The notes: generated by a model not told the origin, from the sequence alone. 64,000 nucleotides of DNA from Pusillimonas caeni (GCF_003545815.1 NZ_PDUW01000006.1:1-64000), one strand, 5' to 3'; positions 17,031-26,116 are shown, counted from the stretch's first letter. Numbers and translations are program-made.

Positions 17031-18256
17031 CAGATTCCACCAACACCTTGCAGCATGAGGCCGCTGCCGCGCGCGGCTCACCCGTCGAAGTCTTCGGCGC
17101 CTTCCTCAAGCTGGGGCTGACCTCCTTCGGCGGGCCGATCGCGCATCTGGGCTATTTCCGCTCGGAGTTCGTCGAGCGTCGCCGCTGGCTGGATGACCGC
17201 AGCTACTCCGATCTGGTCGCCCTGTGCCAGTTCCTGCCGGGGCCGGCCAGCAGCCAGGTCGGTATGGCGCTGGGGTTGGGCCGCGCGGGCTGGCTGGGGC
17301 TGCTGGCGGCCTGGGCCGGATTCACCTTGCCATCGGCGATTGCGCTGATCCTGTTCGCCTTTGGCATCGCCGAGTACCAGGGGCTGGCCCAGTCCGGCTG
17401 GGTGCACGGGCTCAAGGTCGTCGCCGTGGCCATCGTGGCGCAAGCGGTCTGGGGGATGGCCAAGTCGTTGTGCCCGGACCGGCCGCGCGCCGCGCTGGCC
17501 ATTCTGGCGGCGCTGCTGACCATGGTCCTGCCCTCGGCCGCGGGACAGCTTGCCGCCATCGCGGTGGCAGGGCTGCTGGGCTGGTGGACATTGAAGATCG
17601 CGCAACCCGGCGGCGGCCACGCCCACAGCTACCCCGTCTCGCGCAAGCTGGGCATCGTGGCGCTGCTGCTGTTTGCCGCACCGCTCGTCGGGCTGCCCCT
17701 GTGGGCGGCAGCCACGGACTCGTCCACGATAGCCCTGCTGGAAGGGGTGTACCGCTCCGGTGCACTGGTCTTCGGCGGTGGACACGTTGTGCTGCCGCTG
17801 CTGCAGGCCTCGGTGGTGCCCAGCGGCGTCGTGAGCAATGCCGACTTCCTGGCCGGCTACGGTGCGGCGCAGGCCGTGCCGGGGCCGCTGTTCACTTTCT
17901 CGGCCTACCTCGGCGCGGTCGCCCACGGACCGCTGCATGGCTGGATCGGCGGGCTGGCACTCCTGGGCACGATCTTCCTCCCCGCTTTTTTCATGCTGGT
18001 CGGTGCACTGCCGTTCTGGGAAGGGCTGCGCCACCGCGCGGGCATCCAGACGGCCATGGCCGGCATCAACGCCGGCGTGGTCGGTATTCTGGTGTCCGCC
18101 CTCTATGACCCGGTATGGACGAGTGCCATCCACAGCAAGGCGGATTTTGGGCTGGCGCTGCTCTCGTTCGGACTGCTGACGGTGGGGCGCGTGCCGCCGG
18201 CGCTCGTGGTGCTGTTAGCCGGGCTGGTGGGCTGGGTCATGGCGATGGGCGTCTGA
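17027..18256 (+). CDS. chrA: ChrA chromate efflux transporter
   Basis: A 409-residue CHR-family transporter with two homologous halves. The first half has LGLTSFGGPIAHLGYFRSEF and QFLPGPASSQ, and the second has YRSGALVFGGGHVVLPLL and QAVPGPLFTFSAYLG. These GGP/GGGH and PGP motifs are diagnostic. About ten transmembrane segments are predicted by eye. ChrA exports chromate from the cytoplasm. It is translationally coupled to padR and followed after 5 bases by a GNAT gene. Confidence 0.95.
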   Translation: MTDSTNTLQHEAAAARGSPVEVFGAFLKLGLTSFGGPIAHLGYFRSEFVERRRWLDDRSYSDLVALCQFLPGPASSQVGMALGLGRAGWLGLLAAWAGFTLPSAIALILFAFGIAEYQGLAQSGWVHGLKVVAVAIVAQAVWGMAKSLCPDRPRAALAILAALLTMVLPSAAGQLAAIAVAGLLGWWTLKIAQPGGGHAHSYPVSRKLGIVALLLFAAPLVGLPLWAAATDSSTIALLEGVYRSGALVFGGGHVVLPLLQASVVPSGVVSNADFLAGYGAAQAVPGPLFTFSAYLGAVAHGPLHGWIGGLALLGTIFLPAFFMLVGALPFWEGLRHRAGIQTAMAGINAGVVGILVSALYDPVWTSAIHSKADFGLALLSFGLLTVGRVPPALVVLLAGLVGWVMAMGV

Positions 18257-18261
18257 ATCTC

Positions 18262-18792
18262 ATGTGGCACACCCTGACCATCCAGCTCCGACACGAAACC
18301 GCCGACGACATTGCCGCCATCGAAGCGGTCACGACCGCCGCCTTCGCTGATGCACCACACACCAGCCACACCGAGCAATTCATCGTGCGCGCCTTGCGTG
18401 CCGCCAACGAACTGACGCTTTCCATCGTGGCCGAAGAACATGGGCGCGTCGTCGGTCACGTCGCGCTGTCGCCAGTAACGATCACCCATGAGCACAGGCG
18501 AAAGACCGAGGGCTGGTATGGGTTGGGGCCGATCTCCGTCCTGCCGCCAAGGCAGGGGCGAGGCATCGGTTCGCGCCTGATGGAACAGGCGCTGTCTGAA
18601 CTGCGGGCTATGCAGGCCGCAGGCTGCGTGCTGCTGGGAGATCCAACGTACTACACGCGCTTTGGCTTCCAGGCCCATGCGGGCTTGCAACTGCCGGGCG
18701 TGCCGCCCGGCTATTTCATGGCGCTGGCCCTGCATGGGACAGTGCCGGAAGGCATCGCGCACTACAGCGATGCCTTCAACGCCGCCGCCTGA
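18262..18792 (+). CDS. GNAT-family N-acetyltransferase
   Basis: A 176-residue GNAT protein of the YhbS type. The acetyl-CoA-binding loop is in ISVLPPRQGRGIGSRLMEQ (about residues 92-110), preceded by the beta strand VVGHVALSPV and followed by VLLGDPTYYTRFGF, which is typical of this subgroup. The substrate is unknown. It follows chrA by 5 bases and ends the cargo transcript, since a terminator overlaps its stop. The start is the ATG at 18262; the frame is open further upstream into chrA but has no support there. Confidence 0.88.
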   Translation: MWHTLTIQLRHETADDIAAIEAVTTAAFADAPHTSHTEQFIVRALRAANELTLSIVAEEHGRVVGHVALSPVTITHEHRRKTEGWYGLGPISVLPPRQGRGIGSRLMEQALSELRAMQAAGCVLLGDPTYYTRFGFQAHAGLQLPGVPPGYFMALALHGTVPEGIAHYSDAFNAAA

Positions 18793-18817
18793 GCCAGCGC
18801 GAAGGCGGCGGCGTTTT
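18780..18817 (+). terminator. Rho-independent terminator of the ars/chr transcript
   Basis: An 11-bp perfect stem (18780-18790 with 18803-18813, cgccgccgcct / aggcggcggcg) is followed by tttt and AT-rich bases. It overlaps the last codons of the GNAT gene. Confidence 0.75.
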
Positions 18818-18950
18818 AATTCGGCTATTGGCCTTGAACACCGGGCGCGGCCACTGTCGCACCCGGATTTCGCGTCCACCGCGCCCAGGGCGGAACGGCC
18901 TGGGCGCGGTGCTGATCGCGGTTATTCCTTCGTCTCGATGCGCCACCACA

Positions 18951-18983
18951 CAAAGCGAAGCGCCCCGGTCGAGGCCGGGGCGC
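18951..18983 (-). terminator. Hairpin terminator downstream of the parB remnant
   Basis: A 9-bp stem (gcgccccgg at 18960-18968 with ccggggcgc at 18975-18983) lies 17 bases after the parB-like stop. The minus-strand tail is only moderately T-rich, so efficiency is uncertain. Another perfect 12-bp stem without a T-tract lies at 18878-18910. Confidence 0.45.
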
Positions 18984-18999
18984 TTGCCTTCGGCGCGGG

Positions 19000-20480
19000 T
19001 CAAGCGGCCAGTGCCTCGGCGGGTTCATCCGCCATTGCCTCGGTATCCTCCGGGGCGTCCTGCTCCGGGCCTTCTTCCTGCGCGGCCTCCTGCGGGCCTT
19101 CGGCCTTGAAGATGGCGGGCATCCAGCCGGTGCCATCGGCCAGCCGCTCGGCCTCGCTGGCAATGTCGGCCTTCTTGAGCTTCGCCAGCCGGGTGACGAA
19201 TTCCGGTGCAAACGCGCCCACGGCATCCAGAATCACGGCCTTGGAAACGTGCTTGAAGTAGCCTTCTGCGGTCGGCTTCCACCATGCGGCCATGTCGAGG
19301 CCCACGGCCTGCGCCAGTTCTGCGCCGGGCTGGTGCGGCGTGGCACGGGGCGTCACCACGTCCACCGTGGAAGCCACGCACACGGCCAGCAGCCGCACCA
19401 GTTCGTCTTGCGACTTCGCCAGCAGCGCGGCGAACAGTTCGGCGCTGTCCTCCGGCAAGGCTTCCCCGGCTACCTGTTGCAGTTCGCGCAGCGCCACAGC
19501 GGCGGGCGACTCCGGCCAGTCCGGGGCCATGCCTTCCAGCCGGTCTTGCACTTTCAGGCTCACGCCCAGCGGCAGGTCGTGGCCGTGGTAGCTGTCCTGC
19601 AAAACCTTCTGCACCATGCCATGCACCAGCGCGGCCAGCGCGACGTGCGGATGCCGGGCCACTTCGATTTGCAGCGCCGCCGTGCGGTGGGCGCTCAACC
19701 GCTGCGCCAGCTGGTCGGACAGGCTCGCGGCCTTGGGCGGGTCGTCGGCGTCCTCGTGCTCCTCGTTGGCGGCTTCGCCTTCGGTGCTGCCGAAGCCGCG
19801 CCGCAGCTTTTCCAGCGTGCGCAGCGCCTTGGCCTCGGCTTCGCGCAGCAGGCCGCGATGAATAACAGCCTCGCCGTTGCGGTCGATGGTGACGATGGCA
19901 CCGGCCACCTCGCGCACTTCGGGGGCGTAGCCTTGCAAGGCATTCTCCGCGTCTTGCAGTTCTCCGACCACCTGATCGCGCCGCTGTTCCAGCTTCTCGG
20001 CCTTGGCCTCGTCCTCGGCGTCGCAGGCTTCTTCCAGTTCGGCGTCGATCTTTTCGAGGCGGTTTCCAGGGAGGCGATGCGGCGGGCCTCGCGGCTGGTC
20101 GGCTCGCGGCGGTGGTGCGGGGCGTTCTGGAACGCCTGCCGTTCCTCGTAGGCCAGATGCGGCACGGCCTCCACCCATGCCCAGCCCTCGGCGCGCACGT
20201 CCTAGGCCAGCGTTGCAGCTTGTCGCGCACGAGCGTTTCCAGCACTGCGGTATCGGTGAGGTAGGTTCCGGCATCGTCTTCCGCGAACAGGTCACGCCGG
20301 ATGCCGCCGCCTGCCTGCCGGTAGGTGTCCAGCCCGACGAAGCGCACCAGTGCGTGCGTGGCGTCGATTTCGCGCTCGGTCAGGCGCTCGCGCAGCTTGG
20401 ACGGGCTGCGCTGCCATTCCGGCGCACCATAGAACGTGGCTTCCTGCGCGGCGTGGTCGTCGGCGAAGGGACACAGCAAG
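19000..20480 (-). pseudogene. ParB-like partition protein remnant, N-terminus lost and frame disrupted
   Basis: The C-terminal two thirds of a large ICE/plasmid ParB-like protein remain. From about 20477 one frame gives LCPFADDHAAQEATFYGAPEW and later GGGIRRDLFAEDDAGTYLT. Near 20200 the frame breaks: LQRW is followed by a TAG in the frame that then reads DVRAEGWAWVEAVPHLAYEE. A second shift near 20070 (one base short in a run of A before CCGCC) moves to the frame KIDAELEEACDAEDEAK, which runs cleanly to the stop at 19000. The ParB/Srx nuclease-like N-terminal domain and HTH expected upstream are absent. The gene is broken at several points and probably inactive. Confidence 0.7.
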
Positions 20481-20708
20481 ACCGCCCCCTCACGCCACCC
20501 ACGCACGCCGGTTTTCGGCAAGCGGAGCGCGCAGGCACGGATCAGCGAGCCGGGCCGGAGGCGCCAGCGATGGAAGCCCGACAGGGGCGAGACTCGCGCA
20601 GCGAGGCTCAATGCGCAGCACGACAGCGCGACGGCGGCACGCCGGGACGCCCGACTGCTTGGGACAGGACTACTCGTTGTCGGTCTTGCGCGGCTCGATG
20701 TGCAACTG
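20481..20708. other. Junction debris between parB and RND remnants
   Basis: This 230-base stretch has no gene. On the minus strand a scrap reading QLHIEPRKTDNE and a TAG stop (20670-20708) looks like the last codons of some other gene. Beyond it lies GC-rich, palindrome-poor filler before the ParB remnant resumes at about 20477. The arrangement suggests deletion and joining of formerly separate genes. Confidence 0.45.
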
Positions 20709-21189
20709 TCCTTGACGTGCAGCCGGGCGTAGTTGCGAAGGTACAGCGTGTCGTACTGCTTATCGGGCGATGTCAGGTGCACCACCATCAGGAAGGCGGG
20801 GGACTGCTTTTGGACGGTGATGCCCTGGCGCACCACATCGCGGGCAGCCGGGCCTGAGCCTGGGCGACGCGGTTTTGTACCCGCACCGTCGCGTCATCGG
20901 CGTTGATGCCAGAACGGAAGGTGACCGTGGTCACCAGCACGCCGTCGGAGCCGGCGACAGACTTGATGTACATCATGCCTTCGACGCCGTTGATCTGCTC
21001 CTCCAGGGGTGTCGCCACGGTCTCGGCAATCACCTTGGGGTTGGCGCCCGGATACACGGCGCGCACCACGACCTTGGGATATTCGCTGATCGGCAGCGCC
21101 GGGATCGCGAGCAGGCCCGAGACGAAGATGACGATCGACAGCACAGCCGCGAAGATCGGCCTGTCCATGAAGAACTTGGAGAGGTCCAT
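20709..21189 (-). pseudogene. Truncated, frameshifted RND efflux transporter N-terminus
   Basis: The start MDLSKFFMDRPIFAAVLSIV is the N-terminus of an HAE1-type RND inner-membrane pump (MexF/MexB/OqxB family). The pore-domain pattern continues through ALPISEYPKVVVRAVYPGAN and VQNRVAQAQARLPA. At about 20840 one base is missing (expected GCGGAT, seen GCGAT), and the reading continues in another frame as VRQGITVQKQSPAFLMVVHL to LRNYARLHVKD, where homology ends at about 20709. Only about 160 of the usual 1,030-1,060 residues remain, so no pump can be made. Confidence 0.85.
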
Positions 21190-21281
21190 GGGCTAATACC
21201 TTGAAAGGAGTCCAGGGGGAAGCGCGCCGCGCCGCTCGTTGTGTGATACGTCCGATCGGTGGCGCGCTCCGGCGTGGTGCT

Positions 21282-22478
21282 TCATTTGGTGGCGGACGCG
21301 GGCGCCGCAGCAGCCACCATGGGCACCGCCGTGGCCTGCACAGGCATGCCCGGCAAGAACACCTTCTGCGCGCCGTTGACGATCACGCGGTCGCCCGCCG
21401 CCAGCCCCCCTCGCACGATGCGCAGCCAATGGGAACTGCCACCCAGTTTCACATCACGTCGCTGCGCCAGTCCATCCTTGTCTACGATGTAGACGTAGTT
21501 ACGGTCGTGGTCGGTCAGCACCGCCTTGTCGTCGATCAACACGGCCGAGAATTCGCCGCTGCCGACCAGTCGCACGCGGGTATAGAGGCCCGGCGTGAAA
21601 ACGCGATCCTTGTTGTCCAGCACCGCGCGCACGGCGATCGTGCCGCTGCCCCGGTCCACCTGGTTGTCGAGGAAGTCCACCGTGCCGGTGTGAGAGAAGT
21701 CCGCCTTGTCCGCCAGGGCGATCTGGACCGGCAGCTGGCCGCCTCGCTCGCTGGGGCGCTCTCCCTTGCGCGCCATGCGCGAGTAGCGCAGGAACGCCTT
21801 CTCATCGGCCTCAAAGTAGGTATAGACCCTGTCCTGGAACACGATGGTGGTTAGCACACTGGCTGCATCGCTGGCGGCCACCAGGTTGCCTGCGGTAAAG
21901 CGGGCACGGCTGGCGCGCCCGTTGATGGGCGAGCGCACTTGGGTCCTCTCCAGGTTCAACTGCGCCGTCTCCACCGCAGCCTGCGCGGCCTGCACCTCAG
22001 CCTGCGCGGACTCGTCAGCGGCGCGGCGCTGCTCCCAGGCCTCGGTGGAGACAGCCTGCTGCTCGACCAGCACCTTGGCACGTTGCGCCTCGCTTCTGCT
22101 GCGGCCGGCTTCGCTGCGCGCCCGGGTCAATTGCGCCTGGGCCCGGGCCAGTTCCGCGCGGTAGCTTCGGGCATCGATCATGAAGAGCACATCGCCCTTC
22201 TTGACCTCGTCTCCTTCGCGATAGGCGACCCGCTCGACGTAGCCAGACACCCGTGGGCGCAGCTCGACGCTCTCGATGGCTTCGATGCGTCCGTTGTATT
22301 CGTCCCATTACGTGATGGGCTTGATCTCGACCTGCGCGACGCTGACTTGCGGCGGCGGTGGATGGCCTCCGGCGCCAGCTCCGGCGTTCTCTTTACAACC
22401 TGCGAGCGCCATCGCGCTGAGGGAGATCAGTATCCAAAGCAGGCGCACGCCGCGAGGATCGGAGCTGGAAGTCGTCAT
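21282..22478 (-). pseudogene. RND adaptor (membrane-fusion) protein interrupted by an in-frame TAA
   Basis: A MexE/MexH-like periplasmic adaptor. The start MTTSSSDPRG leads into a lipoprotein signal ending LAGC, then PQVSVAQVEIKPIT. A TAA at 22308-22310 interrupts the otherwise intact frame, which continues WDEYNGRIEAIESVELRPRV through the hairpin domain to the stop at 21282. Family members usually have a sense codon (often Glu) at this point, so a single base change could explain it. Without readthrough only about 56 residues are made. It lies directly upstream of the truncated pump gene, consistent with a decayed adaptor-pump operon. Confidence 0.85.
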
Positions 22479-22665
22479 CTGAGCAGGTTCCGTGGTCAGG
22501 TCGTAAAGCGAATAAAGCGAGCGCGATCGCGCTGCACGCTGTCCCCTGACGCTGCTTTCTTGGCAGCGCAAGACCATGAACGACAGATGCGGCAGAGATC
22601 GAATCCCGTTGGTTGTCGGCTTCTCGTCTCGTCGCAGAACGCGCGCGCAAACCGACCTCGGCGGC

Positions 22666-22693
22666 ATTACAAAGCCTCAAAACTTGAGGTCAA
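22666..22693 (-). promoter_or_regulatory. Putative promoter with a SoxR/MerR-like dyad upstream of the RND adaptor
   Basis: On the minus strand TTGACC (22693-22688) and TGTAAT (near 22672-22667) are about 16 bases apart. A dyad cctcaa-aac-ttgagg (22675-22689) sits between them, as in MerR/SoxR-controlled promoters. SoxR boxes share the CCTCAA/TTGAGG arms but are normally 18 bases long, whereas this one is 15. Confidence 0.4.
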
Positions 22694-22771
22694 GCGATAT
22701 CGACGTTCTGATTCGCGCCGTTGCGGATTGGTCCGCCGCGTCGCATTTTTGGACGGCTCTTGAGCCGCCGG

Positions 22772-24622
22772 TTACGCGAGAAGTGACAAGTAAGGATTGT
22801 TCGGTGGTGGCTCTGCGAACAGGAGCCGAACATCGTGCAATAGATAGCCATACAGGCGGCGGGACTTCCTGGGGCCTGTGACATCGCACGTCCAGATGTT
22901 CAGGCCCCTGGGCTTTTTGCGATGCAGTTGCAGGCGCTCGAAGCGCTTTTGTACCCATTGCCAATCCTGCTGGTTCTCCTGCTTGGCCAGAGTCCCGACC
23001 TGGGGGTGTTCTTGTGCGTAGCGTTGGAATACCCCGGGGCTGACCAGGTAGGCCGTGTCGCCCACCGTATGCACGAGCGCCTTCGCGTCGTTGATGACCA
23101 GCCGGCGGGTAGCGATACCCTGTTTCAGCCACGCCATGAAGTGCTCGCCCGATGGCTGCGCCGGCGAGGACGTGGGCACCGGCGCTGATGACGGCACGGG
23201 CGCCATCGAGGTTGACGGTGGCGTTTGAAAGCCAGCGGCGGGTGCGTCGCCCGAGACGGCTTCCGCGTCCTGTTGGGGAACAAGCAAATCGCCGATTCCT
23301 ACCATCGCCAGCAGGTCCTCCATGACATCGGGTGCGGCGTGTGCGGCAGGCGGGTGAACCGGAGTTGCGGCGTCGACGCCCTCCCATGGAAGAGACTTTT
23401 GATCGTCGGTGGCTGGCTTTGCCGTCATTGCCGGCGAGGGCACCAAGGCATCGGCATTGTTGTCTGCCGGTGTCCCGTCGATTGCCACTGCCCCTGCGAA
23501 GGGCGCTGGCCGCTCTCCAGACTCCCAAATCAGCGCGGGAGCGAGACGCAGCAGGGTAAATGAGTGGGACCAGCCGGTCGCACTGGTCACGGTCGCGCGC
23601 CAGACCGCCTTCCCGTCCGACGTCGGCTGCAATATGCCGTGGTCCTGAAGCACGTTGAACACCGCAGTGTTGTTCGTAGGGATGCCATCGATGCCCTCTG
23701 ACAGCAGGTGCGCACGTAGCTTGTCCGAAACCGTCTTGCTCACCAGCCACAAGGCGTCCTCGGTGAGCCAGCCATCGGAGGCTTCGGGCTGGTTCAGCTT
23801 CAACTCTTCCTTGAGCAGGTAGCGCAACCCGTCCAGCAGCTTGCGTTGCAGCGCGTGCTTGGGGGCGGCCATAGCGCGCGCGGGATCGCCTCCCAACTCT
23901 TGGGCCACGGAAGCGCGGTCGGCCTGTACGACAAGTTCGCCCAGCACGCCGGCGTGCTCGTACTGGCCGGCCAGGACGTAGAGCAGCGGTCCCCACAGGT
24001 CGGGATAGCCACTGAGCCAGTCCAGGGCATCACGGTCGAGGAGTTGGCGGTAGAGCAAACCTGTCGCAGCGCTGTGGAGCCGATATTCTCGATCGTCGCG
24101 GTAGCGGAAGCGGTATGGCTGGTGCAGCGGGCCGTGCCAGGGGTGCCACAGCGAGCCGTCGGACAGTTCGACGTGCAGATCGACGGCGATCTTGCCGATG
24201 TCGTGCAGCAGCGCGGCATAAGCGACTGCGGCAGTCCAGGCTTCAGACTGCGCCGCCTGGTCTTCGGGACTGGCGCCAATGGGCAGCAGATGGGACTGCC
24301 GCAGCTTGAGCGCATAGGCGACGATCTCCAACCCGTGATCCAGCATGCCGCCGGGGTAAGCGTGGTGATGCGCCTCGGAAGCCGGGAAAGCCTGGACCAG
24401 CTCGGCGTAGCGTTCCAGTGGCGCCCGGTACAAGGTGGCGAACTGCTTACGTGAGAGCGACGTGCGCTGCCAGATGTGCTCCAGCAGTTTCTGCCGGCGC
24501 GGGGTGGCCAGCAGCGATGCGGCCGACTCGGGCCGCATCAACCCTTTCGGGAGGTCGGATGCGGGAGGTGGCGTCGGAGCGGTAGCGACCGCGGGCCGTT
24601 TTCGCTGGAACAGAGAGAGCAT
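22772..24622 (-). CDS. traI: MobH-type ICE relaxase (TIGR03760)
   Basis: A 616-residue TraI_2/MobH relaxase. The N-terminal domain has the histidine-rich HHHAYPGGMLDHGLEI segment and the HD-like motif LLHDIGKIAVDLHVEL, which mark MobH enzymes that nick at oriT. A Pro/Ser/Thr-rich linker (about residues 395-500) leads to a C-terminal TraI_2_C-like domain (FMAWLKQGIATRRLVINDAK onward). The start was placed at MLSLFQRKRP; the frame is open another 95 codons upstream but that part is unlike protein. It should process the ICE for transfer together with the TraD-type coupling protein at 48383-50575. Confidence 0.92.
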   Translation of the reverse strand: MLSLFQRKRPAVATAPTPPPASDLPKGLMRPESAASLLATPRRQKLLEHIWQRTSLSRKQFATLYRAPLERYAELVQAFPASEAHHHAYPGGMLDHGLEIVAYALKLRQSHLLPIGASPEDQAAQSEAWTAAVAYAALLHDIGKIAVDLHVELSDGSLWHPWHGPLHQPYRFRYRDDREYRLHSAATGLLYRQLLDRDALDWLSGYPDLWGPLLYVLAGQYEHAGVLGELVVQADRASVAQELGGDPARAMAAPKHALQRKLLDGLRYLLKEELKLNQPEASDGWLTEDALWLVSKTVSDKLRAHLLSEGIDGIPTNNTAVFNVLQDHGILQPTSDGKAVWRATVTSATGWSHSFTLLRLAPALIWESGERPAPFAGAVAIDGTPADNNADALVPSPAMTAKPATDDQKSLPWEGVDAATPVHPPAAHAAPDVMEDLLAMVGIGDLLVPQQDAEAVSGDAPAAGFQTPPSTSMAPVPSSAPVPTSSPAQPSGEHFMAWLKQGIATRRLVINDAKALVHTVGDTAYLVSPGVFQRYAQEHPQVGTLAKQENQQDWQWVQKRFERLQLHRKKPRGLNIWTCDVTGPRKSRRLYGYLLHDVRLLFAEPPPNNPYLSLLA

Positions 24623-24865
24623 GCGGATGTCCTGTCGCGGGCCGAGCGGGGTGCCTTTTTGCCTTTTCGAGGTAGGGCCATTCCCCTTGCAACCCATTCC
24701 CTCGCCATTTCGACCCTTTACAGCCTTTGGGTATAGGGCGACGGGTGCTGACCGTCCACCGCCAATGCGGGTTGCGGAAGGGCCGTATTGATACAGGAAG
24801 GCTGGCTGTTCACGCCCTACGATGGGCCGATTCTTGGACTCGGGAGAACGCTGTGAGGCCTCAGA

Positions 24866-24894
24866 TTGACAAAGTAAGGAAATTTCCTTACCAT
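24866..24894 (+). promoter_or_regulatory. Promoter and operator of the prlF-yhaV operon
   Basis: A consensus -35 TTGACA (24866-24871) and a weaker -10 taccat (24889-24894) are 17 bases apart. Between and across them lies a perfect 18-bp palindrome, gtaaggaaa-tttccttac (24874-24891). Toxin-antitoxin operons are usually autorepressed through such sites, and here the antitoxin has an AbrB-type DNA-binding fold. Confidence 0.75.
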
Positions 24895-24921
24895 GCAGGT
24901 ATCGCAATCAGGAGAGTCGCC

Positions 24922-25239
24922 ATGCCTGCCATCCACGAAGTCGCCACGCTGACCTCTAAAGGCCAGATCACGCTGCCCAAGCCCATCCGGCAGGCGCTCG
25001 GCGTCGATGCCGGCGGCAAGCTCGCGTTCGATCTGCGGGGCAGCGAAGTCGTCGTCACCCGTGTTGATGCCGAGCACGAGGACCCCGCCATTGGCGCGTT
25101 TCTGAGCCTGCTGGCCCGCGACATCGAAGCTGGCCGGAACGTCCGGGGCCTGCCCGAGGATCTGGCGCGCGCCATGCTGGAGCATGCTGGCCACGGTGTG
25201 AACCTGGACGAGGAGATCGACGGGAAAGTGGAACTCTGA
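24922..25239 (+). CDS. prlF: PrlF-family antitoxin (AbrB/SpoVT fold)
   Basis: A 105-residue protein with an N-terminal swapped-hairpin AbrB domain: ATLTSKGQITLPKPIRQALG followed by GKLAFDLRGSEVVVTRV. The C-terminal half (FLSLLARDIEAG, RAMLEHA) is typical of PrlF/SohA antitoxins that bind YhaV. A good Shine-Dalgarno sequence (ggaga) precedes the ATG. Its stop overlaps the yhaV start by one base. The pair may stabilise the ICE in its host; that role is inferred. Confidence 0.9.
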   Translation: MPAIHEVATLTSKGQITLPKPIRQALGVDAGGKLAFDLRGSEVVVTRVDAEHEDPAIGAFLSLLARDIEAGRNVRGLPEDLARAMLEHAGHGVNLDEEIDGKVEL

Positions 25240-25697
25240 TGCAACGGCATGGCTGGACGCTGCTCTTCCACGACTGCGTGATCGAGCAGTTGCAGAAACT
25301 GCATGCGGCCGCGAGGCGCGCGCAGGAGAATGACCCGGCGGGCTTCGAGTCCAATGCCAACGTCAAGCTCTTCCGGGCCCTGAGCCAGTTGATGTTGGAT
25401 GTGGTGCCAGGCGATCCGGCACGCGACGAGTACCGCCAGGGCAACACCTTGGGACCTGCCCACCGCCACTGGCGAAGGGCCAAGATCGGACGGCGGTTCC
25501 GGCTGTTCTTCCGGTACGACTCGAAGGCGAAGGTCATTGTGTACGCCTGGGTCAACGATGAACAGACCCTGCGGTCTTCGGGTAGCAAATCGGACCCGTA
25601 TGTCGTGTTCGAGAAGATGCTCGGACGCGGGAACCCACCAGACGACTGGCACGCGCTGATACAGGCAAGCAAGCAGGATTGGAGCAAACTGGAATAG
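25239..25697 (+). CDS. yhaV: YhaV-family ribonuclease toxin
   Basis: A 152-residue RelE/ParE-fold toxin. The family pattern is visible in WTLLFHDCVIEQLQKL, QGNTLGPAHRHWRRAKIGRR, FRLFFRYDSKAKVIVYAWVNDEQTLR and DAYxVF-like SDPYVVFEKML. The basic and aromatic residues in HRHWRRAKIGRRFRLFFRY form the expected RNA-cleavage face. YhaV cleaves mRNA on ribosomes and is neutralised by PrlF. The start codon overlaps the antitoxin stop, so translation is coupled. Confidence 0.92.
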   Translation: MQRHGWTLLFHDCVIEQLQKLHAAARRAQENDPAGFESNANVKLFRALSQLMLDVVPGDPARDEYRQGNTLGPAHRHWRRAKIGRRFRLFFRYDSKAKVIVYAWVNDEQTLRSSGSKSDPYVVFEKMLGRGNPPDDWHALIQASKQDWSKLE

Positions 25698-25723
25698 GCA
25701 TCCCTCAGTAGCAGGAGACGACC

Positions 25724-26101
25724 ATGAACACCACGACACGCATCAGCACCGCAGAACGCCTCGGCCGCACCTTGGGTCGCGGATGGCGTGCCTACGTGCG
25801 CGGCGAACGCCGGGCATCGAGTTGGTTGGTGTCCAAGGGGATGCCGGCGGCCGGTGCCACCGCGTTCGTGTGGGTGGTCAAGCTGGTTGCGCTCGGGGTG
25901 CTGCTGTACACCACCTTCTGGCTGGCGGTGTTGCTACTGCTGGGCGTTGCGGCGGCATGGTTGGCTGGCAATTCGGCTAGGGATGATGACCGCTGGGCGC
26001 AACAGGATGAACTGCGCAATGGCGAGGCGGGCTTTGGCCTGTATTCTTCCAATGGCCAGCGGCTCGACCCTCACGACCCGAACGATCCGTTCGATGACTG
26101 A
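25724..26101 (+). CDS. DUF3742 ICE membrane protein
   Basis: A 125-residue protein with a basic N-terminal region (RLGRTLGRGWRAYVRGERRA) and one long hydrophobic hairpin at about residues 43-80 (AFVWVVKLVALGVLLYTTFW, LAVLLLLGVAAAWLAG), then an acidic tail ending DPHDPNDPFDD. It resembles DUF3742 proteins that lie at this place in PFGI-1/ICEclc-type elements. Function is unknown. It converges with the TraG-like gene, with 15 bases between their stops, and follows yhaV by 26 bases. Confidence 0.82.
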   Translation: MNTTTRISTAERLGRTLGRGWRAYVRGERRASSWLVSKGMPAAGATAFVWVVKLVALGVLLYTTFWLAVLLLLGVAAAWLAGNSARDDDRWAQQDELRNGEAGFGLYSSNGQRLDPHDPNDPFDD

Positions 26102-26116
26102 GGTTTGGACTGTCCG

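Noticed and set aside
18878-18910. Perfect 12-bp stem with a 9-base loop
   Set aside because: No T-tract on either strand and no gene that it clearly serves; it lies between a terminator and the parB remnant and could be chance in GC-rich DNA.
19025-20836. A 603-codon minus-strand open frame
   Set aside because: Only its first 45 and a middle segment of about 100 codons look like real protein (the RND and ParB pieces); the rest is a shifted reading of the ParB remnant.
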